DNA from: Voacanga thouarsii
Lineage: Eukaryota > Streptophyta > Magnoliopsida > Gentianales > Apocynaceae
Direction of reading: 5' to 3'
NCBI GenBank assembly: GCA_026120185.1
Contig: JANUWF010001497.1
Coordinates: 3,460,501-3,524,500 of the forward strand
Length of the DNA: 64,000 nucleotides
Below the pieces are notes generated by a model. That model was not told where the DNA came from, made no database searches, and saw only the letters and a list, made by a program, of their open reading frames with translations. Positions 10,401 through 22,350 of the stretch are shown here, in pieces. Numbering within the stretch: the first letter of the stretch is position 1; every line of letters begins with the position of its first letter. A program made the position numbers and the translations under genes.

Positions 10401-11672
10401 ACATATTTCCTTCATTATTTCGGTAATCAGAATCCATAGCAATCATGAATTCTTAATTACTAATTGTTATTATAATTTTTGCTAATTATAATATAGCTCA
10501 TAAATTATAACTAATTATAATTTGTCCACAACAACTTCTTCTTTCCACAATCAACCTAGTAATATTATCAAATAATAACACGAGTACTCAATTCTCTATT
10601 GTGTGTGACCTATTAGGTTTTTAGGTCTATTGGTAGCAAAATATTAATTAATATAAACAATTTTAGGATTAATAATCCTTAATAATTTTAGAATTAACTT
10701 ATTAATTCTAATAATGATTGATTTATTAATAATCTAATTAATAAATTCTTATTAACCAGATTATGAGCGGTATTTAGCAACACATCATGACCACCTAAGA
10801 GTCTAGGAAGTCAAGTGGCTTAACATAAACCCTTCAATAACAAACTATGGTGCAATAAACTCCTTTCACCATACAATATCACATTTGATTTGGAGTATGG
10901 AATTAGTACCAACTCCTTCCAGAATATAAATTAATTCTGGCCCGAATATAATACTTGTACCAAGACCCCACTACTCTACATGTGTATCAATTAAAACTAT
11001 TTCCAATACATAATCACCTTGGCCAAGGATTTCAAGAGTAGTAATTTCAACAAGTGGCCATAAGATATTCCCCCATAGTCTTAGGGGTGGTGAATCTTTT
11101 ATTGACCCTCTCAACTACTTTCATTTACCTCACATTGTACCCAATATCCATCCCATAGATGACCCTCGATCTGGCTCTAGAGATTGGAATGCTCAGCAAA
11201 AAAAGTACTTTGGAGATCTCAAGTCTAAGGATACTTGCACGCTTGCTATAGCAAGATTCTATCGCTGACACTAAATAATTATTTATGTGATTATCTCATA
11301 GCTAGGCCATTCAATGTACTTGTTCTATTAACAAGTATTTACGTGTTAACTTGAGTATCTTAATACTCACGGATAAGAGAATTACCGCCTGATCAAATTA
11401 GGAAATCTAACACATGCTAATCTTAACGCATAAATGAAGTCCTATCTTATTAATACTATGAGTTGGGATTATTTAAGTACTAACACTATATGGTGCAGTA
11501 GGAATCTCATATTATGATTTTCTTAATATAGTGTTTATTAGAGACTTTATCTAACAGTTATTTTACATGAATGTAAAGAAAACAAACTGAAAGATAAATA
11601 ATGCCTAGTATTATAAAACAAATGTGTCATATATAAAGTATAAGTGATTACCTCTAGGGCACAACACTAACA
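9925..11672 (-). repeat. 3' LTR of copia element B
   Basis: This LTR is 1748 bp, bounded by TGTTAG at 9925 and CTAACA ending at 11672 (a 6-bp inverted terminus), on the - strand. It is closely related to the solo LTR at 24844-26562 and to the partial 5' LTR at 58821-60019. Inside are an (AC)n run at 10362-10394 and AT-rich DNA at 10440-10780. Small open frames in it are not conserved among the three copies. Confidence 0.9.
10362..10394. repeat. (AC)n microsatellite in copia B 3' LTR
   Basis: About 16 uninterrupted AC units, followed by a short degenerate AC stretch. The same site in the 5' LTR (59278-59318) carries AC plus AT units, so the tract has changed since insertion. Confidence 0.95.
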
Positions 11673-11688
11673 AACTCTCACTTGCACT
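11673..11688 (-). other. Polypurine tract of copia element B
   Basis: On the - strand, GCAAGTGAGAGTTTG lies immediately before TGTTAG of the LTR. This matches the position and purine richness of a copia plus-strand primer. Confidence 0.75.
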
Positions 11689-11689
11689 A

Positions 11690-12711
11690 GAGACAACCAT
11701 TCATGTATCTAGTACTGAGTGACTCAATATGCCTATCATGTTTCTTTTGGGATAGACCTTTTATAAGTGGGTCAACTATGTTGTTATCCGTAGGAACTCT
11801 CTATAACTTTACATCCTGACTATCTATGATCTCCTAGATCAGATGATAGTGTCGTAACACGTGTTTGGATCGTTGGTGAGATCGTGGCTCCATTGCTTGT
11901 ACAATGGCTCTGTTGTTGTCACAATACAAAGATATTAGACCAATAACGCTAGGGACTACACCCCTATTCCGTTATGAACTTCTTTATCCAAACAGTTTCT
12001 TTAGTTTCTTTAGAAATGGCTATGTACTCAGTTTCAGTCATAGAGTCGGCAATAGTCTCTTGTTTAGAACTCTTCCAACTTATTTTCCCTCCACACAATG
12101 TAAATACGTAACAAGATTGTGATTTGAAATCATCTTTGTCAGATTGGAAACTGATATCAACATACCCGTTTACTTTCAAATCACCTTCTCCATATACCAA
12201 AAACACATCTTTAGTCCTTCACAAGTACTTAAGGATGGTCTTTACAGCTGCCCAATGACCCTCACAAGGGTCAGATTGGTATTTTCCAATCAAACTAAGA
12301 GCATAGGATACATTGGGCCTCGTACATATCATAGCACACATGATAGATCCAACTACCAAAGCATATGGAATCTTACTCATATGATCCCTTTCAACTTGTG
12401 TCTTGGGAGACATTGATTTTAAAAGGCTTATCCCATGGGACATAGGTAAGAATCCCTTTTTGGATTGATCCATGCTAAATCTCTTTAGCACTTTGTCTAT
12501 GTATGTAGACTGTGAAAGACCTAGCAACCTGTTTGACCTATCTCTATAGATCCTAATTCCAAGAATATAGGTTACTTCTCTAAGGTCTTTCATGGAGAAT
12601 TTCTTGAACAACCAAACTTGATTCAAGAACAAGTACAACGTTTCCTATTAGCAATATGCCATCTACATAAAGCAATAAGAAAATGATTGTGCTCCCACTA
12701 ACCTTCTTGTA
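11690..12711 (-). pseudogene. Copia B reverse transcriptase (C-terminal part) and RNase H
   Basis: On the - strand the sequence runs from just before the RT active site to the polyprotein end. It reads FLLLYVDGILLIGN (12640-12682; the catalytic YVDD is Y-V-D-G), then an open stretch 12638-12219 with DLREVTYILGIRIYRDRS, KGFLPMSHGISL, IPYALVVGSIMCAMICTRP and KYQSDP. It continues in 12206-11964 with the RNase H blocks DISFQSDKDD, SWKSSKQETIADSMTETEY and VWIKKFI. The final NNIVDPLIKGLSQKKH block ends near 11700. Only a few stops break it, so it decayed less than copia 1. It stops at 12711, where element A's LTR begins, which places A's insertion inside RT. Confidence 0.9.
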
Positions 12712-15700
12712 TGTAACAACCCCCACTTTTGTACTTTAATTGATTACTACTTTGTAGAGAATAAGATTTTGTATAAGTGACCAAAATAAGAAATGATCAG
12801 TATAATGAGATGAACATCTTAGTGCAATAAAAATATCCAGGGGTATTATTGAAATTTTAGAATTTATGGGGACTTAAACGGAATTTTTAGATTTGTTCTA
12901 CCCATACCCTAAATCTTTAGATTGCGACTACTATTAGTAGAGTGAGAATTCAAGGGAATATTAAGAACAAAGATTGATCAGTGTAATAAGATTAGTTTTT
13001 TGGTATAAATTAAGTTATTAGAGGTATTAAGGGCATTTTCATAATTTTGACCACGATCGAGATTTTGACCCTAAATTGGGAAGAATTGAGAATTTTAATT
13101 CCTACTATTGAATTCGGTACAATTTATAGATTTTATTGGTGGAATAAAATATTTTCCAACCGAAATTATAGTTATTTTCTAAAGAAAATTCTAAAGTGCG
13201 GTCGACATTAAGACAAGCAGTGTAATATGATTGGAGGATAAAAACAAGTGTCAAAATAACATTGGGGAAGTAAGATATTTGTGTGATTATTTTATTTCAA
13301 AATCTTATTGAATACGATTAATAATTAAGGAAATTAATTAAATCAACCAATAAGAAAATGGTTGGAAATTAGATAGCCCACAATAGTTGATTTTGTGACC
13401 AATCTTGGTCACAATTTGGACCATGAAATGGTGGTGTAAGCTGAATTTCAACAGCTAAAAACATACAGCAAGAATAGAGAAAGAAGAGAGAAAGAAAAGG
13501 AAAGAAAAGCTAGAGAAAAATAGGGAGAAAAAGAAAAAGGTGAGAGAAAAAAAGAAGTGTGTGTGTGTGTGTGTTCTTGGTGTGTTCTTGGAGAAAAATC
13601 AAACCAAGAGATCCCATATACAAGGTAAAACATCATACTCCTTGAATTAAAGTTGTAGACTATTTTGGTATTAATTTTATTGAGAAATTTATGAGAACTA
13701 TAGGAATTACTTGGACAATTGCTATGTTTTGGGGTTGTTTTGTGTGTGTTGTTTACCGGCTGATTAGAGAAGCTATATAATATGTTTTATATGATAGACA
13801 AAGTGTTTTAATGGTGGTTGAATTGATAGTTCATGACTACACAAGAAGGTGTAAGAAATGGAAAGGAAAGATGGAATTAATTGTTGAAGAAAATGAATAG
13901 TTAATGTTGTTGCTTGCACTTGTTGAACTTGATGGTGGAAAATGTGCTTTTTCTGGGCTAAGTATCTCTGAAAATAAGAGAATTGAAGGCCATTATAATG
14001 GAATTTAAGATGGTTTAAGTGTTATATAGTCATTAGGATTAAAATGGAATAAATGGTGTGAAGAAACGAAACAAAAACAGAAATTCTGTTTGGAAGAAAT
14101 CCCGATTGCCTCATTTATTTAGAACCTTATGACCTGAAAATTGTATATAAATGTCTTAGGGTTATTTTGGTACCAATTTTACATGATTTGGAACTGTGAG
14201 TAAAACGTTATGATCAAAATATCACAAGCTGCCAAAACAGTAACGAGATTGAGAAACTGAGATATTGTAAGAAAAAATGCATGAAATAAGAAGGGAAATC
14301 AGTGGTTCATGAATTGAAAATCATAAAGGAATGTCTTGAAGACATTTTGGAATAACTTTGACTTCAATTGGACTGATGAATCAAAAGTTATGATATAAAC
14401 AAACAAGTCTGACAAGAATGAAGAAATGCAAAATTCTATTTGGCAAGAAATAAGCTCAAGTATTATTTTATTAGTATTAATGGATGAAAGAGAGATCACA
14501 AGAATATATGGGAACCTTGAATATTTGTTTGAAAAAAGAGATGGGAAATGAATTAATGAGCCTTTGATCATTTCAAGTATTTATCTCATTTTGGTTCGAA
14601 GAAGTGAGAAAGAAGAAAATGGAATATTTTCTGTTCACATAATAGTTTTATGTTAGTCGTACTTTAGAATAATAAGTGAGGTTTGGAATGACTCTCGATA
14701 TAGGTCATTTATCTTCAAAGCTTCGTAAAGGACTAATAGTACTATATACGTCATCATATTGAGGTTTTTAAATCTTGTTTTAGCTATGTGTTTTCCCGAA
14801 ATGATCATGTGCTTTCCTGATACAGTTAATGCTTTCTTGATATATTATGAAATGAATGTTACACTTGAGTTTGAAAGCATTATCAAGCACTCGATTTCTT
14901 GAATATCCTGAATATAAAATATCTCTTGTGATCTTTTCAATTTCCTAATCTCGACTTTGGTAAAGTATTTTTCTAATATGGAAAATGATTTTCTGATGTG
15001 CTCAAGTGCAAGCTTTCTATATAGATTAGGAAACATGACGAACAATACGAATCTTGAATTCTTGAACTTGTCAATCTTTGAATCCAATGCATGACTAACT
15101 TGATTACTTGGTGTAAGGGCTAACTTGACTACTTGGTGTAAGCACTAACTTAAATACTTGGCGTATACATTAACCTAAATACTTGGCGTGTGTACTAACT
15201 TGAATACTTAGCATATGCACTAACTTGAATACTTGGCGTAAGCACTAACTTGACTACTTGGCGTAAGCACTGACTTGAATACTTAGTGTAAGCACTGACT
15301 ATACCTGAGTACTCGAATACTTGAATACTGGAATCATAATATTTTATACTGGAATTCCTGAATATTTGAATCAGCATGTTTTTACTTGAAATCCTTGAAT
15401 ACTTGATTTGAGAATGTTCTCACACGAGAATTTCTAAACTAGCTTATATTGATATTATTCTTCATGAGATCTTTTTAGTGGAAAGCACTAGTACACACAG
15501 GACTCACTGAGTTTATGCTCACATGTGTGTTATCTCTTTTGAAAAATTTAGAATCAGAGGCGCAGCGAAAGTGCGGTAGACTCCTAGAGGCTTATGCTAC
15601 ATCTTGGATCTGTTATACCCTTGAGTAGATGTATCGGAAGCCAAATTCTTTGTACATTTCTATTTTTAAAAAATTTCCACTGCATATTGGATGAAATTTT

Positions 15701-15787
15701 TATAAAGATTCCTTGTTTGGGCAACTGGACGGGATGACATCCCATAAAGTTACAACCCACTAGGTTATAGAACTATGGGGTGTTACA
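12712..15787 (+). repeat. 5' LTR of element A
   Basis: It starts TGTAACAACCCCCAC and ends GGGGTGTTACA, giving an inverted terminus, and is followed after two bases by TGGTATCAGAGC. The same sequence from 12712 to about 15035 recurs at 55799-58195. The left flank is TTGTA; the matching right flank was deleted. A 25-bp minisatellite lies at 15092-15300. Short open frames inside (13448-13636, 14299-14571, 14845-15087) are antisense and not conserved features. Confidence 0.9.
15092..15300 (+). repeat. 25-bp minisatellite in element A LTR
   Basis: About eight units of a 25-base repeat of the form ACTAACTTGAATACTTGGC plus GTAAGC, with substitutions in most units. The homologous part of the 3' LTR is missing, so copy-number change cannot be judged. 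Confidence 0.9.
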
Positions 15788-15987
15788 AATGGTATCAGAG
15801 CATAGTAAAAACCAAAATGATGCTTCTGATAGGATATAGCAGACCCTCTAATGGGATATTGGGGAATCCATCATAGTATCAGTAAATGTGAATTTATAGA
15901 GATAGTAAGTTTTATGAAATTGGATATGTGACTTTGAGGTATAATTTATTCTGATGAGCCAAAAGATGAGTGATTTGAGACAATTCC
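15788..15987 (+). other. Primer-binding site and leader of element A
   Basis: TGGTATCAGAGCA at 15790-15802 fits the plant initiator tRNA-Met primer-binding site, two bases after the LTR end. About 185 bases of leader follow without a clear start codon, ending at the G1 insertion point (ATTCC at 15983-15987). Confidence 0.85.
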
Positions 15988-16721
15988 TGTAACACCCTTA
16001 CTAAAGATAACAACGGAAGCATACCAACATCGGGTGTCGCCTCGTCTAGTCTCCTGGACAAGAGATCTTTATAACGAAAATAATAGAGTGTGTGTATATA
16101 TATATATATATAAATATATAAAGTCCAGACTCAATATTATCCCATACTGATGGCCACACATAAACATATATTAGAGAATCTCTTACATGCCAACGCTATA
16201 TACGACAGAATAGAGTATGTGATCAAAAGGAAATCCATCTATACCTATACTGTTGACTATGTGGTATCGTTCTTCTATCTATAGGTCTGCTCAGATCTAG
16301 ATCCTACATACACATGTGAGAAACGAATCACCCAGTGAGTCCCGTGTGTGACAGTGCTTTATGAAAGAACAGAGTACATAAAACTTTTGTGGAGAAGGCA
16401 TTTAATTTTCCATATATTTTCCAAATGGAGACAATTCCAAAACTCTTTAAAGAAGAGTTTATTCAGAACTCAATCATTATTTGAAAACGGTGTTTCAGTT
16501 TTAAAACATTATCCCGATTTTCAAATCACAGGCAGTTTTCCAACAAAAAGTCGGCCTGAATGCAAAGGTCACAAGGCTTCACATTCGACATCACAGTCTT
16601 ATTATACTAAGAACATAGGCCTATAGTACTCAACTATGAGTTGTCGGAAGGATAAGTGCAAACAAGCACAATACCGAGTGATTCAGAAGGTTTTTTCCAC
16701 CATCGTAAACCCAGGGATCCC

Positions 16722-16965
16722 AATACCAACCTTACTCACCATAAGTCGGGGATCCTAATACCAACCTTACTCACCAGTATCAATGCCAACTTGACTCACC
16801 AGAATTAGTATCAATGCCAACCTTACTCACCAGTATCAATGCCAACCTGACTCACCAGTATCAATGCCAATCTTGCTTACCAGTATCAATGCCGACCTGA
16901 CTCACCGGTATCAATACCAACCTTACTCACCAGTATCAATGCTAACCTTACTCACCAATACGACT
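16722..16965 (-). repeat. 25-bp minisatellite, G1 3' LTR
   Basis: About nine units of the form AATGCCAACCTGACTCACC plus AGTATC. Two units carry extra bases (after 16740 and near 16805). The 5' LTR of the same element has about 14 units, split by G2. Confidence 0.95.
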
Positions 16966-17394
16966 CATTTCAATGTCCTGTCACCCCGTTCGGAGTGAAA
17001 CAATCCCTAGAACTAGGCCAGGTTATTAGGGTCATCTAACTCCAACATAGGATAGTACAAAAATCAGAGTCCTTTCTGAGTACTCAACGTTAACCATACC
17101 AACCCCGATTGACTGATCAGGCCAGAGGGTTATCTGATCTCGCAGGATTTTCAAATCAAAATATTTTTGGGGAAAAATCACATTTTTCAAAACTTGATCC
17201 CATTGACTCGCAAGTCAGATCATCACTCACTTAGGCTCCATAGAGCCAATCAATTTATTCCATGGCACATCATGCCAATAAAACAATTTCAAGGATCAAA
17301 ATGTCATTTTCCAAAAGTCAATCTCATCACGAGAGATCATTTCCAAAATCATGTTGAAACAGGATAAAGAGTTCTGTTCACACATCTAAACATG

Positions 17395-17790
17395 TTTCCA
17401 AGAGTATTCGGGTCGTTTTTCCCGTACTCGATCACAAAAGTCATTTTCTAAGGTCATTTGGGTCATTTTACCCATGCCCGATTCCAAAAGACTTTCTGAG
17501 GGTATTCGGGCCATTCTACCCTTATCCGATTTGAAAAATATTCACAAGAGTTCCAATAAGGATATTTTGGTCATTCACCAAATACTCGATTCTAAAGGTT
17601 TTCATAAAACATTTCAATATGGACATTTAGATCATTTTCCAAATACTCAATTCCAAAAGGAACTCATTTCAAGAAATTCAGAATTATAATCCAATGATTC
17701 AAATAAGGGCAAACACAATTCCATAAAATGTTCCAATAAGGGCATTCTGGTCAATTTACGAATACCCAATTCCAAAAATTACCATTTTTT
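17395..17790 (-). repeat. Degenerate ~50-60-bp tandem repeats, G1 3' LTR
   Basis: Five to six units share the frame GGGTCATTTTACCCATNCCC followed by GATTCCAAAAG. Unit length varies between about 50 and 80 bases. The counterpart in the 5' LTR is 52490-52905. Confidence 0.75.
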
Positions 17791-18489
17791 GCAAATCCTA
17801 AGTATTTAATCCAAAAAGGAATAAATTCGCAAAACTATACTTTAATCATCAGTTAAAGTTCCCAAGCTAATCTTGAAATTCATTCAAGCTCGAAATAGCA
17901 TAAAAAAAATCTTGCTCAAATAAACCTTAAATATATTCTGGGATTTCCAAATGGAATATAATATAGCATTTCATGAAAAAAACAAAGCACACTAGCCTTA
18001 AAAAAGATTTTAGAAATTCAAAGGACTCACCTTGTGTCCTAAGCAACTCTTTCTATTCACGGTTGTTTAATTATTGTAACACCCCGCATACCTAGGCCTG
18101 CTGGGGCCGGGGATGTCGCCCCGTCCAAAGGACAAGGGGTCTTTATAACGAGGTCACACAAATAAAATAGCGGAATAAAAATAATAAAAATAATACTTCA
18201 ACTTAAGATTTATTACAATCCAAGAATAAATCCACGAATTCCCAAAAGGAAACAAATCCACAAATAAAATTATCCACTCTCGTCTCCCCAAAGCAATACA
18301 TAAAATCAAAAGACACATTCTCTTCCAAGGCAGATAACACTAGCTACTCATCTCCACAGCAGGATCGGCCTAAAATCATGGTAAAAAGGTGATGAGACAA
18401 ATCCCAGTAAGTCCGTGTGTGCTGTGGGTGTTCAGTGAAAACAGTTCGTGGATGCAAAGTGTGAAATCTTTATAAGAGAAATATTGGTA

Positions 18490-18830
18490 AGCAATAAATA
18501 TTAGTCAAAAGCAAGAGAGGTGTTTTCCTCTTTTTGAAACCATACAAGTGCACAATAAAATCAACCACTCATAAAGGTGGTCATGAGTTACCACACGTTG
18601 GGCCCCATAACCATACAATGGTCAGAATGCCACACTTTGTGCAGACTGACAAAAGAAATACTGGCAAACAATGAATGATGTTCAAAAAAAGAGTGGCATT
18701 TTGGCTTACCTAGCCGTACATAATTTATAAGATCAACCACTTGAAAGAAAGGATTATGGTTACCACACGTTGGGCCCCATAACCGGTCAGAATGCCTAAC
18801 ACTTTGTGCAGACTGACAAAAGGTAGGTGA
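18490..18830 (-). repeat. Two copies of a ~170-bp block in S1
   Basis: ACCACACGTTGGGCCCCATA occurs at about 18592 and again at about 18762. Each is followed by a CAGAATGCC and CACTTTGTGCAGACTGAC block and set in a similar longer context. G2's LTRs and the copy at 60020 have one such block; S2 has two to three. Confidence 0.85.
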
Positions 18831-20619
18831 TCGGCCTACTGGGCAAGATACTCCTCCTTCTCTATACCCAAACAACAACCGGGTGTCCATTCCGGCAAAA
18901 CACAGTCACTTGACTGAAATAAAACAAACTGCTAGCTCGGACCGGCCTGATTAAGTAGTACTAACGTTTCTCTAAGTTGAGCTTATCTTCTGGAGGTGGC
19001 CTCCTGCCAGAAGATTCACTCTTGCTCTTCAAAACTAGTACTACCAGTCTACCCCCATTGAGTACTCAACGTAACATATCCTACTTGGGGAGAAAATGAA
19101 CAAAACACAGTTCTACTTGAAAATAGCAATTAAGGTTTTCCAAAGTTTGGGGCAAAACTGGTTTTAGAAAGAGTTTTAGGTTTTGAGTAAAACCACCCCT
19201 TGATTTGCAAATAATTTATTTGTCTAAAATGAGAATGGAAATAATCCTCAATTGCCTTTACAGAAATGAGTGTCCATGCACTCTACATTTGGCTTGCCAT
19301 AAAAATCATTTTGGCATCAAACAGATTTTATGCAGGAGCTTACCTGATCCTCGTCCACAACAAAGGTCTCCAACAGCTAACCTAACCCCGCATAGGGTAA
19401 ATACAAACCACAATCAAACTCAAGCCAAAGACTCACTTTCTCAAATAAAACTAACTCAACTTACTACAATCATGTCCCTAGTGTCCCAAGCTTTAAGGCT
19501 CGATAATAAATAAAAGGGTTTATAAAATAAATATAGTTTGATATTAAAATAACTAGAGTTTGAGAAATAGGTACAAAAAGTTGAAGGTTTAAATCTTGCT
19601 AAAAATAAATTATGGTTTATTTGGAAAAGGGTCCAAGGTAGTATTAGGTAAAATAATGATTTATTAATAATTTAGTTGTTAGAAAATAATTGATAGCTAA
19701 AATTTGTTGAAAATAAATTTAATGAGTCTTGCTTGAAAAATAATAAGCAAATCCTTAATGGGTTTTGATTAAAAGATAATAGTTAAATTTTTAGTAATAA
19801 ATATTTTATTAATTATAATTATTTCCATAAAAGGCTTTAATTGATTTTATCATTTTAAATAATATATATATATATATATATATATATCCAGCAAAAACTA
19901 TTATTTATTTGACTAGAATATCACTATTTTATATAAAAGACCAAATCCACATTTTCCCATGGTTTTCAAAATTTTACTAGAAAAATCATATTATTAAATA
20001 TTTTATTAACGAAATAAAGATTAGCTTAGGGACAACTAGATCATGAATATATTTCTATGGCTAACCACAAACATGAACATATACAACCCTTCAATTCATC
20101 AAATCATCCAAATCATGCATACAAGCATAGATCTCAATTTATCAAAACATGATCTAACCCCTACTAGCATAAATAAGATCATGGCTTCAATAATCCAACA
20201 TGAATATAAAACCTATTCACCAAAAGTGACATAATCTCTAGCATACTTCATCACAAAATACTACCTATGACATGGAGACATGCATTAAATCTCAAATCAT
20301 CATACAATCGACCAGGATAATCCATCCATGCATAAATCCCATCTCCTTCATATTCATACATACATTCATGCTTCAATCTCAACAATATACATATATACTT
20401 AAATCCTATCGCCATCCACCTACTATCATCATCATCCTAGAGACATGAATCTAGAGTTTAAAAGAAAGGTTGAAGGGACTTACTTGGTTGATGAATGCTT
20501 TGAAGGAGTTTAGAGTAGATCTCAACTCCTAGATGTCTAACTTTGTCCATGGGAGATGGCGAAAGTATGTTCATGGGAGAAAAAGTCATTCGGCCAAGAG
20601 AGGGGAATTTTCGGCCATG

Positions 20620-20643
20620 AGAGAGAGAGAGAGAGAGAGAGAA
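20620..20643. repeat. (GA)n microsatellite in S1
   Basis: About eleven GA units directly after TTTCGGCCAT. The same position in S2 and in both G2 LTRs carries a GA tract of different length. Confidence 0.95.
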
Positions 20644-22283
20644 AGAAAGAAAAAAGAAATCATTAGTATGTTTATTCGCATAGGTTCTCATTAGAGATCA
20701 AGGTTGGAGAAGATGAAGTTGTTAGAATAAATTTACCTTGAAGGTGTTCTTGACCTTAACAGAAATTTCTGGTTTTGATCTGAAGTAGCAAGATGATTTA
20801 TGGAGTTTGATGTTAAAAATGGTACGGATGGACTCACAACAATTAATAGATGAAATCTGGAAGTTTTTGAGTGGATTTGAGATGGTTTGGAGGGGTATTA
20901 GGTGTAGAGAAGAAGTAGGTGTTCTTGGTGTAGTGTGTGTGTGTGTTCTTGAGGTTGCGGAAAATCACGAGAGAGAGAGAGAGAGAGAGAAAGGATTTGC
21001 AGTTGCCGAATTTTCTGTGAGAGAGGGGCTGGCCAATTTTCAGTAGGGTTTAGGGAGTTTTTTCTGTGATTTGGAAGGGAGAAGGAAAGGTTAGTTGTTA
21101 CAATCTTGGTAGAATATTTTTAGGAAGTGAATTTGAAAAGTAAATATCCTAAGAATATCTTTATTGCTTGGACAGCTTTGAAGTCTGCCGTGGCTGATTG
21201 TTTGAGCAGAATTTCGTGGGATTAATTCTGACTTATGGAGGGTTATGGTGGCCGAAAGTAGGGTGTACAATGATGAAGAAGAAGTATGGTCTATTGAGCA
21301 AAATATTATGGAAGGTTACTAAATAAGATGGCTGAAATTTTGGAAACCAATCAAGCTAAATTGCAGGGATTTGTTTGAGAGATTTTTGGACAGCCATTAA
21401 TGGAATTTCGGGCAGAAGTTCAAGGGGATCAATGGAGCTCTGTTTATGGAGGTTTAAGGAAGGTTTTGACAGATTAAGGTTGGTTTTTTGGCTGGAAGAG
21501 AGATAGGAAACAAGCTGGACGAAAATCTGCACAGTGAATTTTCTGGCAGATTTTCGTCTGGCACTTTCATCCATTTTGCAGTGAGATGGAAGGGGGGTTT
21601 CAGGGGTATTCAAGGCTAGTTTCAAGCCTTATTTATGGAGGAAAAACATGGCTAAGGTGCTGCACAAAATCTGGGAGAAAACAGCTTGGTTTGGAGCTCT
21701 CAAAGTTGATTTTCGTACAGGAATTTTTCTTGTTTTGCTCCAGCTTGAGCAGTCTGAAATTGGACAAAAACTTTCAGGTTTCAAACTGATCCTAAGGACC
21801 ATTTTTATGGTAGCATTTGGGAGGGAAAGTTAGCTAAAAATTTCAACCCTTTGAAGGTACAACAAGCTGGAAAAATTCCAGCTCATTATATGAAGAAAGA
21901 TGAACTAAGCTAGAGGAAAATTTCAGCAAGCTCACTAGAGGGATTTTCCTCTTGAAATTCCTCACAACTCTTCTATATTTTTCAGACCATAAGGAGTCTT
22001 TTACCAAGACATTTTGATCCTAAAAGACCTCAGTACTTTACTGAATTTTTTGGAAAGAAAAAGGCTAGAACACCTTGATCAAACTAATGAGTTGAGCATT
22101 GAGAAAAATTAAAGAACAAGGAAGAATGAATTTCCCTTCAAGAATTTCGAGTAGAGTAAACAGTGAAATGAGAATTCTCCTAACATGTCTCTCCTAGGAC
22201 ATTATCACCACCTTGATCTAGGCCCTTAAGGCCGAAACCATCCTTTCCCAAGCAAAATAAAATTTACTCAAGCTAAAGCTTCT

Positions 22284-22350
22284 ATGATGGACTTTGAACC
22301 CAAGACCTCAAGAATTAATTCCAAGGCTCTAACCACTAAACCACAACAAC
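22284..22350 (-). other. tRNA-like A-box/B-box module in S1
   Basis: On the - strand, TGGTTTAGTGG (22343-22333) fits the tRNA A-box consensus TRGYNNARNGG. GGTTCAAAGTC (22300-22290) is close to the B box. The starts are 43 bases apart, the tRNA spacing. A D-stem (GTTT/GAGC, with wobble pairs) and a T-stem around TTCAAAG can be drawn, but the acceptor arms do not pair, so it is a tRNA-derived relic and not a tRNA gene. It lies about 250 bases from the LTR start, in sense orientation. Confidence 0.6.

Noticed and set aside
16722..16965. CRISPR-like array (25-bp repeats)
   Set aside because: Units are directly adjacent with no unique spacers, and sit in a plant LTR; it is a minisatellite.
22284..22350. 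A functional tRNA gene
   Set aside because: A and B boxes fit, but the acceptor stem does not pair and the anticodon stem is mostly wobble. It recurs in every LTR copy, so it is a relic module.
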